NCBI GenBank assembly: GCA_937146725.1
Contig: CAKZRU010000145.1
Span: 1 to 62,946 of the forward strand
Reading direction: 5' to 3'
Source: an uncultured Myxococcales bacterium
Lineage (GTDB): Bacteria > Myxococcota_A > Bradymonadia > UBA7976 > VGTA01
Length of the DNA: 62,946 nt
Shown in pieces: positions 27,920 to 36,663 of the stretch. Position numbers and translations under genes: made by a program. The notes below the pieces were generated by a model. It had not been told where the DNA came from, did not search any database, and saw only the letters and a list, made by a program, of their open reading frames with translations. Each line of letters opens with the position of its first letter. The first letter of the stretch is position 1.

Positions 27920-29602
27920 ATGTCGATGGGTCGAGTCGCTCAATGGACTATGTTCATCGTTTTTGGATTTACCACCTATTTTACAGGGATTCAAGTTGAA
28001 GCCAAATCTCGCCCTCATCCCTTACTAAGTCGCTATGCAATCGATGATTTAGAAGGTGTACTTGCTTGGCGAGATTTACGTTTTGGGCGACGTTTTTTAA
28101 ATACGGTTCTATCACACGCCCCTAAGATGTCTCGCTTTGAGGAAGCCAAAAAGCAACTCAATAAAATCGATTGGTCAGGTTTTAAGCCTTTTTTAGGACA
28201 AAGCCAAGGCCTAGATCCCTTGCGCGGGATTTATCTTTTGTGGAATAAGGACCAAAAGCGACGCTTGCTCATTACACATCAAGCTGGAAAAGCACGTGAA
28301 GCCTTGTATGAGGCCTCGGCTATGATCACCTTAGGTCAGCATCTTGATTGGCAACTGGTCTTAGAAGACGAGATACAAGCTTCTCCCAATGTGCAAGACT
28401 CTCAACCGCCCTCAAAGCAAAAAAAGCCCCAAGTTTCTAGCACTCAAACCGGAGTTAAGTTTACCTGCCAGCGCCAAAAAGAGCTGCTCCTTTGTGATAG
28501 TCATCCGTTTACTCAAGCCCCTGCCCCTTATTGGCTAACCAGCGACTTAGATAGAGGTGCAGTTTGGGGCATCTTTCGCAAACCAACTTGGCTACCGCGA
28601 CCCTTTTTAACTCCTTGGGAACACTTAGAGTTTCACTTAGACCTTAATGGTGAAGAACTTAATTTGAGCTTTAATCTAGGGGCGCGAATGAACTATTTAT
28701 TGAGTTTATTAAGTCCTCAAGAGGGCTTGAGCCCTTTAATTCAATGGATCCACGAAGACTCACCCTTAGCGCTTAACCTAAGCTTAAATCCCGAAGTGCT
28801 TAGGAACGCCGGTTTATTTGCTGAACGTTTACCCTGGCTAAAGGAAGCAAGGCGCTGGTTGGATAAAGGATGGAATGGTGAAGCTTTATTGACCTTTGAT
28901 GGTGGTTTTGACCATCCGGTTTTGCTTTTAAGCTTAAACCCTCAGGCTTGGAGTGGAGAGCAACTTAATGACTATTTAAGTAAGCGCTTAGGTTTTGGTA
29001 TCGAAAGCACTTTGGATGAAACCTTTCAATACGGCCCCAAACTTCCTCTCATCTGGTGGACCATTCCCAATTCGCACGGAGACCCTTGGCTTATTCCCAC
29101 CTTAATTCATAATAATACTTTGATGATTGCCTTGTTTCCGGCCGATCTCAAAAGACGTACTCATGATGCCTTTACTCCTAATTTAAGCCCGAGTGTTTTG
29201 GCTTTAGAAAAACAGGGAATGAGTGGGGGAATGATTGATCCAAGTATTTTTGAACTCAATCAAATGACTGGTGGAAGAATTAATCCTAGCACTTTAATCG
29301 CGGTACTTATCCACATTGCCCAAGAAGGAGGAAGCGGCTTAATTGATGTGCCCAAACCATTAAGAGGTGAAGAAGGGAGCTTAGCTGAAGCTCTGAGTCG
29401 TTTATCTCGCTTTGAATATGAAAAGCTCGTTCAACTGCTCAGTCCTATTGCCAAAGATGAGGCGAGTTTTATCGCTTGGTCTGACCTAAGTTCTTTACTG
29501 CTACAACTTACTGAACATATCAATGTTCTTTTTCATAGTTATCATCAAGCTGACACCGGTGAGTTTGGCCTATCTCTTGAATTTTCTTGGGAAATCCTAT
29601 GA
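27920..29602 (+). CDS. Large secreted protein of unknown function
   Basis: The N-terminus (VAQWTMFIVFGFTTYFTGIQVEA) is a probable signal peptide or anchor. About 530 residues follow with alternating strands and helices: PHPLLSRYAIDDLEGVLAWR, an unconserved middle, LEFHLDLNGEELNLSFNLGA, and a C-terminal region with SLAEALSRLSRFEYEKL. I recognise no family; the layout is reminiscent of large periplasmic proteins that measure or bind something. The GTG at 27905 is rejected because GGAG precedes the ATG at 27920 by nine bases. It overlaps the next gene by ATGA, so the two products are translationally coupled. Confidence 0.75.
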   Translation: MSMGRVAQWTMFIVFGFTTYFTGIQVEAKSRPHPLLSRYAIDDLEGVLAWRDLRFGRRFLNTVLSHAPKMSRFEEAKKQLNKIDWSGFKPFLGQSQGLDPLRGIYLLWNKDQKRRLLITHQAGKAREALYEASAMITLGQHLDWQLVLEDEIQASPNVQDSQPPSKQKKPQVSSTQTGVKFTCQRQKELLLCDSHPFTQAPAPYWLTSDLDRGAVWGIFRKPTWLPRPFLTPWEHLEFHLDLNGEELNLSFNLGARMNYLLSLLSPQEGLSPLIQWIHEDSPLALNLSLNPEVLRNAGLFAERLPWLKEARRWLDKGWNGEALLTFDGGFDHPVLLLSLNPQAWSGEQLNDYLSKRLGFGIESTLDETFQYGPKLPLIWWTIPNSHGDPWLIPTLIHNNTLMIALFPADLKRRTHDAFTPNLSPSVLALEKQGMSGGMIDPSIFELNQMTGGRINPSTLIAVLIHIAQEGGSGLIDVPKPLRGEEGSLAEALSRLSRFEYEKLVQLLSPIAKDEASFIAWSDLSSLLLQLTEHINVLFHSYHQADTGEFGLSLEFSWEIL

Positions 29603-30468
29603 GAGACTTTGTCCATCATCATCTATCTAATATTCAAAAGCTCAGCCCTAAGCACTTAGGCCAATACATCGCCAAAAGCCTATGTGTGCTCACTTTACTA
29701 TTTCAAATAAACCTGCTGATCTGTAATACAGGCCATGCCCAAACTCTCAATCAAATTCTAAATGGTAAAAGCTTGTCTTTAACGATTTGGGGTGCCCAAT
29801 TATCAGAAACGAAAAGTGATAACAGCCCTTGGGATATCAACTCCTTACCTGATAGCTTAATCCGCGTCTATCTTGGCGAAAGGCTTCTTAAACAAAGCTT
29901 GGTTGTCCGTAATCAAATCAAACCGATGTGGAGTCTGACTGTAGGCCCAATTCCCGAACGCCGCTTTTATGAGGGTCCGATCATTGTAGAAGTGATCGAA
30001 CAAGATCTTTGGGGAGAAGAAACGATTGACAGTATTATGATTCCACTGCCTACCCAAAAGGAACTTGCCCAAGTACTGAGTTTAGAGGGCAAGTGGGTGA
30101 AGCCCTTGATTTATCAATGGGTCAACACAACTGCCAGTCGCCTTACATCACCCACTACACAAGCTCAGCCAAAGATCAAAGAAAACTCACCCTCACCCTT
30201 CAAAGAGTCTTTTACCTCTGGCTCATCTACTCGTGAAACGGCAACGGCTTTGAGCAAGCAGCAAGCACGCAAAAAACGAAAACAGCAGATGCAAGCAAAC
30301 GCTAAGCGACAAAGTAAGGCTTCTTCTCTTTATCGGGCTTATTTAAAGGCGCAATTTAGTGGCGACCAACTCCAAGCTCATCGAATCCTGTTAAGGTTGG
30401 CACTAAATTATTCACAAACACGTCATGGGCGTAAAGCAAGACGAATCATGCTATTAGATGGGAGGTAA
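29599..30468 (+). CDS. Secreted protein with a C2-like domain
   Basis: A signal peptide (CVLTLLFQINLLICNTGHAQ) is followed by LTIWGAQLSETKSDNSPWDI, LPDSLIRVYLGERLLKQS, IKPMWSLTVGP and GPIIVEVIEQDLWGEETIDS. The order strand, 'PD....V', 'P.W', and 'v.v.D.D......D.i' is that of a C2 domain, which binds membranes, often with calcium. The assignment is by pattern only. The C-terminus (220-293) is Lys/Arg/Gln-rich and helical and could bind nucleic acid or acidic partners. The ATG overlaps the stop of the previous gene; the TTG at 29587 lies inside it and is rejected. It is followed two bases later by the SseB-like gene. Confidence 0.65.
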   Translation: MRDFVHHHLSNIQKLSPKHLGQYIAKSLCVLTLLFQINLLICNTGHAQTLNQILNGKSLSLTIWGAQLSETKSDNSPWDINSLPDSLIRVYLGERLLKQSLVVRNQIKPMWSLTVGPIPERRFYEGPIIVEVIEQDLWGEETIDSIMIPLPTQKELAQVLSLEGKWVKPLIYQWVNTTASRLTSPTTQAQPKIKENSPSPFKESFTSGSSTRETATALSKQQARKKRKQQMQANAKRQSKASSLYRAYLKAQFSGDQLQAHRILLRLALNYSQTRHGRKARRIMLLDGR

Positions 30469-30470
30469 TC

Positions 30471-31316
30471 ATGGATGAGATCACCATATTACACACTGCG
30501 ACCGAAAGCGCCTTAAAACAAATCATCACCAGTGGTGGTTCTGATAATCGTCTGACCTTGCAAGGTGACCGCGGCTTTATTGTGATTAAAGGGGCCCGGG
30601 ATGAAGAAGATGTAGAAGTATTGACCGCTTCGGGGCGTTCTTTAAAAAAGCAACTCGATGAACAACAAGCGCAGTCTCTGTATGAGCTTGGCTTCAGACG
30701 AAAGACGGCAGCTTTACCCTTTAAAAAAGCCTTTTGTATTGATGAGTCAGAGGAGCGAGAAAAGCTCACCAATCTACTCATTGATCTTATGTGTACCATT
30801 TATGCAAGTTCTGCTTCACAAATTAGTCTACAAGAACGCTTTGCAGATCATGTCCCTGTAGAGAACCAACGACTGATCGAAGCCATGAAAAGACTCAGTA
30901 AAGATCGAGATATGTCGTCACGGCAGAAATTATATTGGGCCGTGGTTCGTTCTCAGGTTCTTCTTGCCCTAGATTGTTCAGCACCTAAAAGCTTAAAAAA
31001 CGAACGTGGTTTACAACAGTGGATTGAAACCGGCCTCAAAGATGTTAATCATGTCAGTTCATCATTAAGTCTGAAGAGTTTTAAAGATATTACCGGCTAT
31101 CAATCCATGTCTATTTTTACTGATCAAGACGCCTTAGACTTAGTTGATCCTCGAGGGATTGACGCCATTGTTTTACCCGGCCGCTTAGCCATCATGTTAG
31201 CTTTGGCTCAATCTTGGGACTCCCTGCTCATTAATCCTCGTAGTCAAGTTGGTGGGGAACTCTATAAAAATGAGTTGCAATCAATCATAGAGGGTCTCAA
31301 AAACATGGGATGGTAA
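30471..31316 (+). CDS. SseB-like protein with N-terminal TY-Chap-like domain
   Basis: Residues 1-90 (LTLQGDRGFIVIKGARDEED, SLYELGFRR) resemble YbjN/TY-Chap chaperone-like domains. The last 90 residues resemble the SseB N-terminal domain: KDITGYQSMSIFTDQDALDL, LPGRLAIMLALAQSWDSLLI then NPRSQVGGELYKNEL. SseB-type proteins are poorly understood and often accompany secretion or signalling systems. No signal peptide is visible, so the product is probably cytoplasmic while its two upstream partners are secreted. GGAGG lies seven bases before the start. A 19-base duplicate of its last codons follows the stop (31294-31335). Confidence 0.65.
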   Translation: MDEITILHTATESALKQIITSGGSDNRLTLQGDRGFIVIKGARDEEDVEVLTASGRSLKKQLDEQQAQSLYELGFRRKTAALPFKKAFCIDESEEREKLTNLLIDLMCTIYASSASQISLQERFADHVPVENQRLIEAMKRLSKDRDMSSRQKLYWAVVRSQVLLALDCSAPKSLKNERGLQQWIETGLKDVNHVSSSLSLKSFKDITGYQSMSIFTDQDALDLVDPRGIDAIVLPGRLAIMLALAQSWDSLLINPRSQVGGELYKNELQSIIEGLKNMGW

Positions 31317-31335
31317 GTCTCAAAAACATGGGATG
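31294..31335 (+). repeat. 19-bp direct repeat across the stop codon
   Basis: GTCTCAAAAACATGGGATG occurs at 31294-31312 and again at 31317-31335, one copy on each side of the TAA stop. A slipped-strand duplication would explain it. Confidence 0.8.
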
Positions 31336-31377
31336 TAAAAGCCCAACTTATGCTCAACTCTGATTCATGGAGTCAAT

Positions 31378-33006
31378 ATGGCAGTCAATCCTGTTCAAGC
31401 TCAATCTAAGCGATGTTGCTTATTCACATACTTCTTAGCTAGCTTAGCCTGTTTAATGTGCTTTTCATTTATGCTTTCTTCCTTAGCACATGCACAATCA
31501 GACGCTTCTTCTATCAAGTCTGAGTCAGATAAAACTGGGTCTGATGAGAGTGACTTTGATGAAGGCGGCTTTGATGAGGGCGGCTTTGATGAGGGCGGCT
31601 TTGATGAGGGCGGTTTTGGTAGCCTTGATCAAATCGAACTAAAAACAAGTAGTTTACCACCGCCTCCCTCGCCCTTAAGGATTGATGGATTTATCCGTAG
31701 TCAATGGGCTTCATGGATCTTAAGGCCATGGGATGAATCTTGGGCTAAAGGACGTCAAAATCTTGATTTAAGTGCAAAATATAAAAAAGACGGTTGGTTA
31801 CTCACCTTTGATACGCATGTTGAATATGACGCATTATATGATCTGAGTGATGCGGACTTTGACCCAGTGCAAGTCGAAGATTATCGTATGCGCTATATTC
31901 CCGGCATACAGTCTATTTCCAAGCGCTTAAGCTTAGGCAATATGAGCATAAACCTATCCACAGGTCGTCAAATTGTGACTTGGGGAGAAAGTGATGGACT
32001 CAGCGCCCTAGATGTCATTAACCCCCAAGATCAACGAGAACCAGGCGTCGCTGATATTGACGATATTAAATTAGCTGTTTGGCTCTCACGCTTACAGCTC
32101 TCTCAAAACAAGCATAGCTTGGAGTTTATTGTAAGACATGAAGGGCATTATGGAATCTTGGTGCCACCGCGTGCTGATTATAGTCCGTTTAATGCCATTA
32201 TGAATAGTCAATCAGACATGATTCCGCCCGCGCTTTTGGCACAAATTAATAGCAAAGAGCTACGATTTGCCCATGAAAGCGAGGGGGTTTCAGCCGATAC
32301 CCAAAGTTATTTCCTCCGCTACCTATATCGTGGAGAGGGCTTTGATTTGGGTCTTTATGCCGCCTCTCTTCTTGATGTACAGGGCGTCATTGTTCCACCC
32401 AAACTCACTGATTTCCTCAGTCTAGACCAAAAAACGATTGAATTACTTTATCAACACCCTCGCTATTCATTAGCCGGTATGACCTTGGCTCTTCCCATGG
32501 GAAATTGGCTGATCAAAGCCGAATTGGTGAGTTCCATGGATAAACCGGTTAATGTCGGAGAGGATTTTAATCAGCTAGATGTGGCTAACATCGATATACT
32601 TACACATGTATTCGGGGTGACATATAGTGGTTTTGCTGACACAAATCTAAGCATTGAATATCAAGGCGGTCAGTTACTTGGGAGTAATAAGGATCTCGCA
32701 TTCTTTGTTCCACCCAACCTAGATATTTTGGCCATGAGAGCTAGCCATACTTTTGGACGTGAACGTTTTAGTGCGAGTGCAGTTTTATCAATGCTCGTTC
32801 CTCAATGGTCCAATCCAAGTCAGCTACATAAGCCCGAACGTGGTGGTTTATTTAGACTTGATGTAAGTTATCGTGTTCTTGATCAACTCAAGGCAAGCTT
32901 AGGATATATCCACTATTTAACCGGTGAAGAGTTTGGCCCTTTTTATGGTCTAGAAGAGCATGATCGTCTCTTTGCTCAGCTCCGTTGGGACTTTACCGTA
33001 TATTAA
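31378..33006 (+). CDS. DUF1302-type outer-membrane porin
   Basis: The signal peptide ends in LSSLAHAQ. The mature protein starts with an acidic low-complexity region (EGGFD repeated four times, residues 61-80), then PPPPSPLRIDGFIRSQ and a long beta-barrel. Barrel phrases include STGRQIVTWGESDGLSALDV, NPQDQREPGV, IVRHEGHYGIL, LRYLYRGEGFDLGLYAASLL and a final aromatic strand (LFAQLRWDFTVY). The 'GrQ.v.WGes......vinP.d' motif is the DUF1302 signature; the substrate is unknown. GGAG lies five bases before the start. It follows the three-gene unknown cluster by 61 bases and may be in the same transcript. Confidence 0.82.
   Translation: MAVNPVQAQSKRCCLFTYFLASLACLMCFSFMLSSLAHAQSDASSIKSESDKTGSDESDFDEGGFDEGGFDEGGFDEGGFGSLDQIELKTSSLPPPPSPLRIDGFIRSQWASWILRPWDESWAKGRQNLDLSAKYKKDGWLLTFDTHVEYDALYDLSDADFDPVQVEDYRMRYIPGIQSISKRLSLGNMSINLSTGRQIVTWGESDGLSALDVINPQDQREPGVADIDDIKLAVWLSRLQLSQNKHSLEFIVRHEGHYGILVPPRADYSPFNAIMNSQSDMIPPALLAQINSKELRFAHESEGVSADTQSYFLRYLYRGEGFDLGLYAASLLDVQGVIVPPKLTDFLSLDQKTIELLYQHPRYSLAGMTLALPMGNWLIKAELVSSMDKPVNVGEDFNQLDVANIDILTHVFGVTYSGFADTNLSIEYQGGQLLGSNKDLAFFVPPNLDILAMRASHTFGRERFSASAVLSMLVPQWSNPSQLHKPERGGLFRLDVSYRVLDQLKASLGYIHYLTGEEFGPFYGLEEHDRLFAQLRWDFTVY
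31558..31617 (+). repeat. Four 15-bp repeats encoding DEGGF
   Basis: Four consecutive units GATGAGGGCGGCTTT (first unit GAA for GAG, last TTTT end) encode DEGGF four times between the signal peptide and the porin barrel. Confidence 0.9.
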
Positions 33007-33022
33007 GTTTTGAGAGCTCAGT

Positions 33023-35290
33023 TTAGGGAATTAAATAAGGGACTGGGTCATTGAATTCAATACTCAAGCGTTGTTGAAACCGATCTAAGAAGTCAGCAGG
33101 GCTCACATAGCTTAAAAAGGCCAAAAGCTCTAAGCTTAGCTCATTCTTGAAGCGACTGACTAACAGTAAACCTTTGCGAATGAGCTCTTGCTGTCTGGCT
33201 TGACTCAACCAAGCTTTAAAGCGTTGCTTCATTACTTTTTGTAATTGATTGCTCAGCTGAGTTTGCAGCTTCTTTTTAGAAAAGCTCACCGCTTGAATAC
33301 CATAACGTCGATAAGCCTTATGACTTGTCGCCACTTCACTGAGTTCTTCTTTGGCATGCCATAATACAGCAGGTGGACCTGTGTGCTCCTTAACGATCGC
33401 TGTGTCTTCTTGAGCAACCACAGTCCATGTTAGAGAGCAAGTCAACTTATGCTCATTAAAAGGATAGCGAAAAACAGAATATACTTTTTCGTTTTTGCTT
33501 TTGGGAATTAGAGCCAAATCAACTTCCTTTTGATCAAGCTCAGCAGTGGTTTGTTCAAGCTCAATCACAGTTTTGGTCAAATAACCTGCCAAACGATTTA
33601 CTTCTCGCCTTCTCTGTTGTAGCCGATCCACAGATTCTTCCCAGGCACTTTTAGCAATCTCAACATTCATGTCTTTAAGCTCTAATTGCTTCTTCAGTGT
33701 TGTGACTTCAACTTTTAAGTGCTTGAGATGAGCCAGCTCATCTTCGCTCAAAGGGCCCATCATATTGAACGCTTTGTGAATTTGAGCTTGAGTCATCTCA
33801 AGTCCCTGCTTAAGCACTGCACTTTCTTGTTTTAGCTTCTGAAATGCTTCTTCAAGCTCTTTAAGTTGATCTTGGTCAAGCAATTCTAAATCAGCTTGCG
33901 CCTTTAAAATAGACTTTTCTAAGTGTTCACGTTGAGACAAAGCCGACTCCAAACGGCTTTGTAAGGCCTCAACCCGCTTTAAGGCAGCCAAATACTGCGG
34001 GGCTGTCACTTGTTTAGTTTCTGCCACTTTTCGAAGCTCATGACTTTGCTTTTGGGTAGATAAGTCACAGTGAACCTGACCCTTATTCACGGTCAGAGTC
34101 ACCGGTTGAGTCGGATATAATTTGGTGTAATCTGGATTAAGCTTAGATTGATCTACAGCTTTAAGCTCTTGGAGTTTGTTATCTTGAACTTGATAATCTA
34201 CTTTTTCAAGAATGGCTTGTTGTCTGCTTAGCTCATCATCAATAAACGGTAAATATGATAGCAGCGGGTGGTGCATATCCGAGGACAGAAACTCAGGAAC
34301 AAAAAAGAGTTGCTTAAGCCACCAAGCCATCCCCCACTTTTCAGAAGTGATGCTCTGCTCTACATAGAGATTAAGAGTATTGGTATAACTCGATCTTAAG
34401 TTATTTTGTAAAGCAAGCATTTCATCTTCAAAGAACTGGGACAAGCTTAACTCTTGAGCCATAAGATTTTGTATAAGGTAATAAAGTCGCTTTATATGAT
34501 GAAGGCTTAGCTTAGACCCATTAGAATTATAATCAAATCCCTCATGAGTGACCTCACTCGCCACCAAAATAAGCAGATCAAGTTGTCGATATAAGTCCTC
34601 ATAGCTTTGATAAACTTGATACCAATCTAATTCTAAAGGAGAACAGTACGAAAAAACTTCTTCTTGCCTCATTAAGGCGTGCACTGCCTTTTCACTTTTC
34701 AAGAAAACTTGCTGTAAAAGCTTGGCCTTACGAGCACGTTGTTTGTGAAGAATAGCGTGATCATTTGCCTGCTGTGTATTCGTCATGGCTAAATCATCAT
34801 ATTCGGATAAAAAAGCAGCAAAGTCTTGTGGTTTCAGCTCGTTTGATCTCCATTTTGCCTGAAGTCCTGGCAACTCATCACTTAAAGGATAAAGTGACTC
34901 AAGTTGAGTAAATAACCGGCATATATCCTGTTTTTTTTCAGTGTTTACTGTGCTTATTACATTGATTGTGTCATTCAGTTGTTTTTTATAATCTTCAAAT
35001 AGGGCTTCAACGACGAGTTCACTGCCTTGTCTAACTCGAGATGATCCTGTTTTAAGCTGAGTAGACCGATATACACCACTCAATAAGCTGTCCTCATAAC
35101 GCCCCAAGGCTTTTTCCCACTGCCCTAAATGACTATATGTTTGGGCCTCCTGCAACCAAGCTTGGGGCGCACAGGCAGTATTTAGGCCGAATATAACGAT
35201 TAAGCAAATCATTCGGATATGTAACCGTTTAAGCAATGAGCCTAGTTGCATAAGAGTCAAACTGTGCTTGGTGATCTTTTCAGACCTCAT
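33023..35290 (-). CDS. Large coiled-coil lipoprotein of unknown function
   Basis: The N-terminus (IRMICLIVIFGLNTAC) is a signal peptide with lipobox NTAC. The next region (EAQTYSHLGQWEKALGRYED) looks like one TPR-type helix pair. The middle is all-helical, and residues 420-600 form a long coiled coil (ALQSRLESALSQREHLEKSI, KELEEAFQKLKQESAVLKQG). The last 120 residues are compact and end PYLIP. The ribosome-binding site AGGAG is five bases from the ATG. The gene is convergent with the porin gene; only 16 bases separate their stops. The product is probably anchored at the outer or inner membrane facing the periplasm. Confidence 0.75.
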   Translation of the reverse strand: MRSEKITKHSLTLMQLGSLLKRLHIRMICLIVIFGLNTACAPQAWLQEAQTYSHLGQWEKALGRYEDSLLSGVYRSTQLKTGSSRVRQGSELVVEALFEDYKKQLNDTINVISTVNTEKKQDICRLFTQLESLYPLSDELPGLQAKWRSNELKPQDFAAFLSEYDDLAMTNTQQANDHAILHKQRARKAKLLQQVFLKSEKAVHALMRQEEVFSYCSPLELDWYQVYQSYEDLYRQLDLLILVASEVTHEGFDYNSNGSKLSLHHIKRLYYLIQNLMAQELSLSQFFEDEMLALQNNLRSSYTNTLNLYVEQSITSEKWGMAWWLKQLFFVPEFLSSDMHHPLLSYLPFIDDELSRQQAILEKVDYQVQDNKLQELKAVDQSKLNPDYTKLYPTQPVTLTVNKGQVHCDLSTQKQSHELRKVAETKQVTAPQYLAALKRVEALQSRLESALSQREHLEKSILKAQADLELLDQDQLKELEEAFQKLKQESAVLKQGLEMTQAQIHKAFNMMGPLSEDELAHLKHLKVEVTTLKKQLELKDMNVEIAKSAWEESVDRLQQRRREVNRLAGYLTKTVIELEQTTAELDQKEVDLALIPKSKNEKVYSVFRYPFNEHKLTCSLTWTVVAQEDTAIVKEHTGPPAVLWHAKEELSEVATSHKAYRRYGIQAVSFSKKKLQTQLSNQLQKVMKQRFKAWLSQARQQELIRKGLLLVSRFKNELSLELLAFLSYVSPADFLDRFQQRLSIEFNDPVPYLIP

Positions 35291-35391
35291 CGTTTCTCCT
35301 AGGCTTGACCCAATATTTAATCAACTCTGAAGCGTGGTTAAGATCGCTATATTCAACGCCTGCGACCCAAACAAGATCAAATAAGACAAGA

Positions 35392-36651
35392 TCAAAGCTC
35401 AAAGATGAGAACTTTTCCAAGATAATGCAGTCTTAGAGTTTGACCTATCAAAATGGGAACGTGGCTTGCAAGAGTCATACGGATTTGGCGACTATTCAGC
35501 AAGTCTAATCTTAACTTGGATGAACTTAAGTTCGCTGCATTGAGTGATAAATGAGAGTTTTTCTCAAGTTGGGCTTTTGAGCTTAATTCTTGCTGACGAT
35601 CCATTTCTAGAGTGGGGATGATCTGTAAGTTTAAAGACTGCCATTGTCGTTTTTTTGTGCATTCAAGTACTTTAACACTCAACTGCAGATTTTCATTTAT
35701 CCCTTTTAAATCACTACTTTTTTCGATCGCCCAATAGTGAGGCCGTACCCCAATCTGTAAATCATCAGGACTATTTTGATGATTTTTAATGACAGCTAAC
35801 CAAGAAGGATCACAAGCAATTAGCTCAGAAAGCGCTACACAATCCAAGTCGCCTAAACGCCTGGCAATCGATGCGTTTGGTGGGTGATCATATAAGTTCT
35901 GAGGACTCCCTTCAATTAAACACTGTGGACTGTCAATAATCCATAGACGGTCAGCATATGCTAAAGCATCATCTACATGATGAGTCGACCAAATCACTGT
36001 GCTTTTATTTTCTTTAAACTGAGCAAAGAGTCTTTCTTGTACAGATGTTTTTAACTCTGCATCTAAATCGCTAAAGGGTTCATCAAGTAAAACTAAAGCC
36101 GATTTAAGGACCAAGGCCCTTGCCAAGGCGACCCGTTTCTTTTGTCCTCCAGAAAGTTGCTTGGGCCATACATTCTTTAAATCATCGATCTCTAGTAATC
36201 TTAAGGCTTGTTCAGCTCGTTCAATCCGCTCGGCTTCACTGAGTGCTACCAAGCCAAAGCAGACATTATCTAGCACGGTCAAATGAGGAAATAAGAGCGC
36301 CGTTTGGGCTACATAAGCAAAGTTTCTTTGCTCTGGCTTCAATGTATATTCAGAACTCTGAAGCAGTTGATCTTGCCAATATATCTGCCCTGCTGTGAGC
36401 TGTTCAAATCCAAGAATCAAGCGCAGTAAACTTGTTTTACCAATACCACTGTTTCCAAGTAAGGCGACAAGTTCTCCCGATAAGGCTTGGGCTGATAGTT
36501 GTGTGAGTTCATAACTTTGTTGTTGTTGCCCTGACTGCCGGTTTGATAAAAACGACCAAGAAAGCGCTTGAGCTTTTTCTGTCGTTTTTCGTGAAAAACA
36601 TACTTGATTTAAAACAAGCGTAGGTTGAGAGACAGGTAAAGAAGAACTCAT
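35392..36651 (-). CDS. ABC transporter ATP-binding protein (ModC/CysA/FbpC-like)
   Basis: The nucleotide-binding domain has GNSGIGKTS (Walker A, 66-74), VAQTALLFPHLTVLDNV (Q-loop), LSGGQKKR (signature, 166-173), LVLLDEPFSDLD (Walker B) and an H-loop (STHHVDDALA). The C-terminal 170 residues include a TOBE-like extension (LQIGVRPHYWAIEKS and a final strand pair), the layout of importers for molybdate, sulfate, iron or polyamines. No permease or binding protein is next to it, so it is either an orphan or shared with a distant operon. It lies 12 bases downstream of the MaoC gene. The start has only a weak AAGTTGAT site. Confidence 0.88.
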   Translation of the reverse strand: MSSSLPVSQPTLVLNQVCFSRKTTEKAQALSWSFLSNRQSGQQQQSYELTQLSAQALSGELVALLGNSGIGKTSLLRLILGFEQLTAGQIYWQDQLLQSSEYTLKPEQRNFAYVAQTALLFPHLTVLDNVCFGLVALSEAERIERAEQALRLLEIDDLKNVWPKQLSGGQKKRVALARALVLKSALVLLDEPFSDLDAELKTSVQERLFAQFKENKSTVIWSTHHVDDALAYADRLWIIDSPQCLIEGSPQNLYDHPPNASIARRLGDLDCVALSELIACDPSWLAVIKNHQNSPDDLQIGVRPHYWAIEKSSDLKGINENLQLSVKVLECTKKRQWQSLNLQIIPTLEMDRQQELSSKAQLEKNSHLSLNAANLSSSKLRLDLLNSRQIRMTLASHVPILIGQTLRLHYLGKVLIFEL

Positions 36652-36663
36652 ATCAACTTGAGC

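Noticed and set aside
35371..35400. ACAAGATCAAA direct repeat before the ABC ATPase stop
   Set aside because: Two 11-base copies in AT-rich sequence, no positional logic; likely chance or minor slippage.
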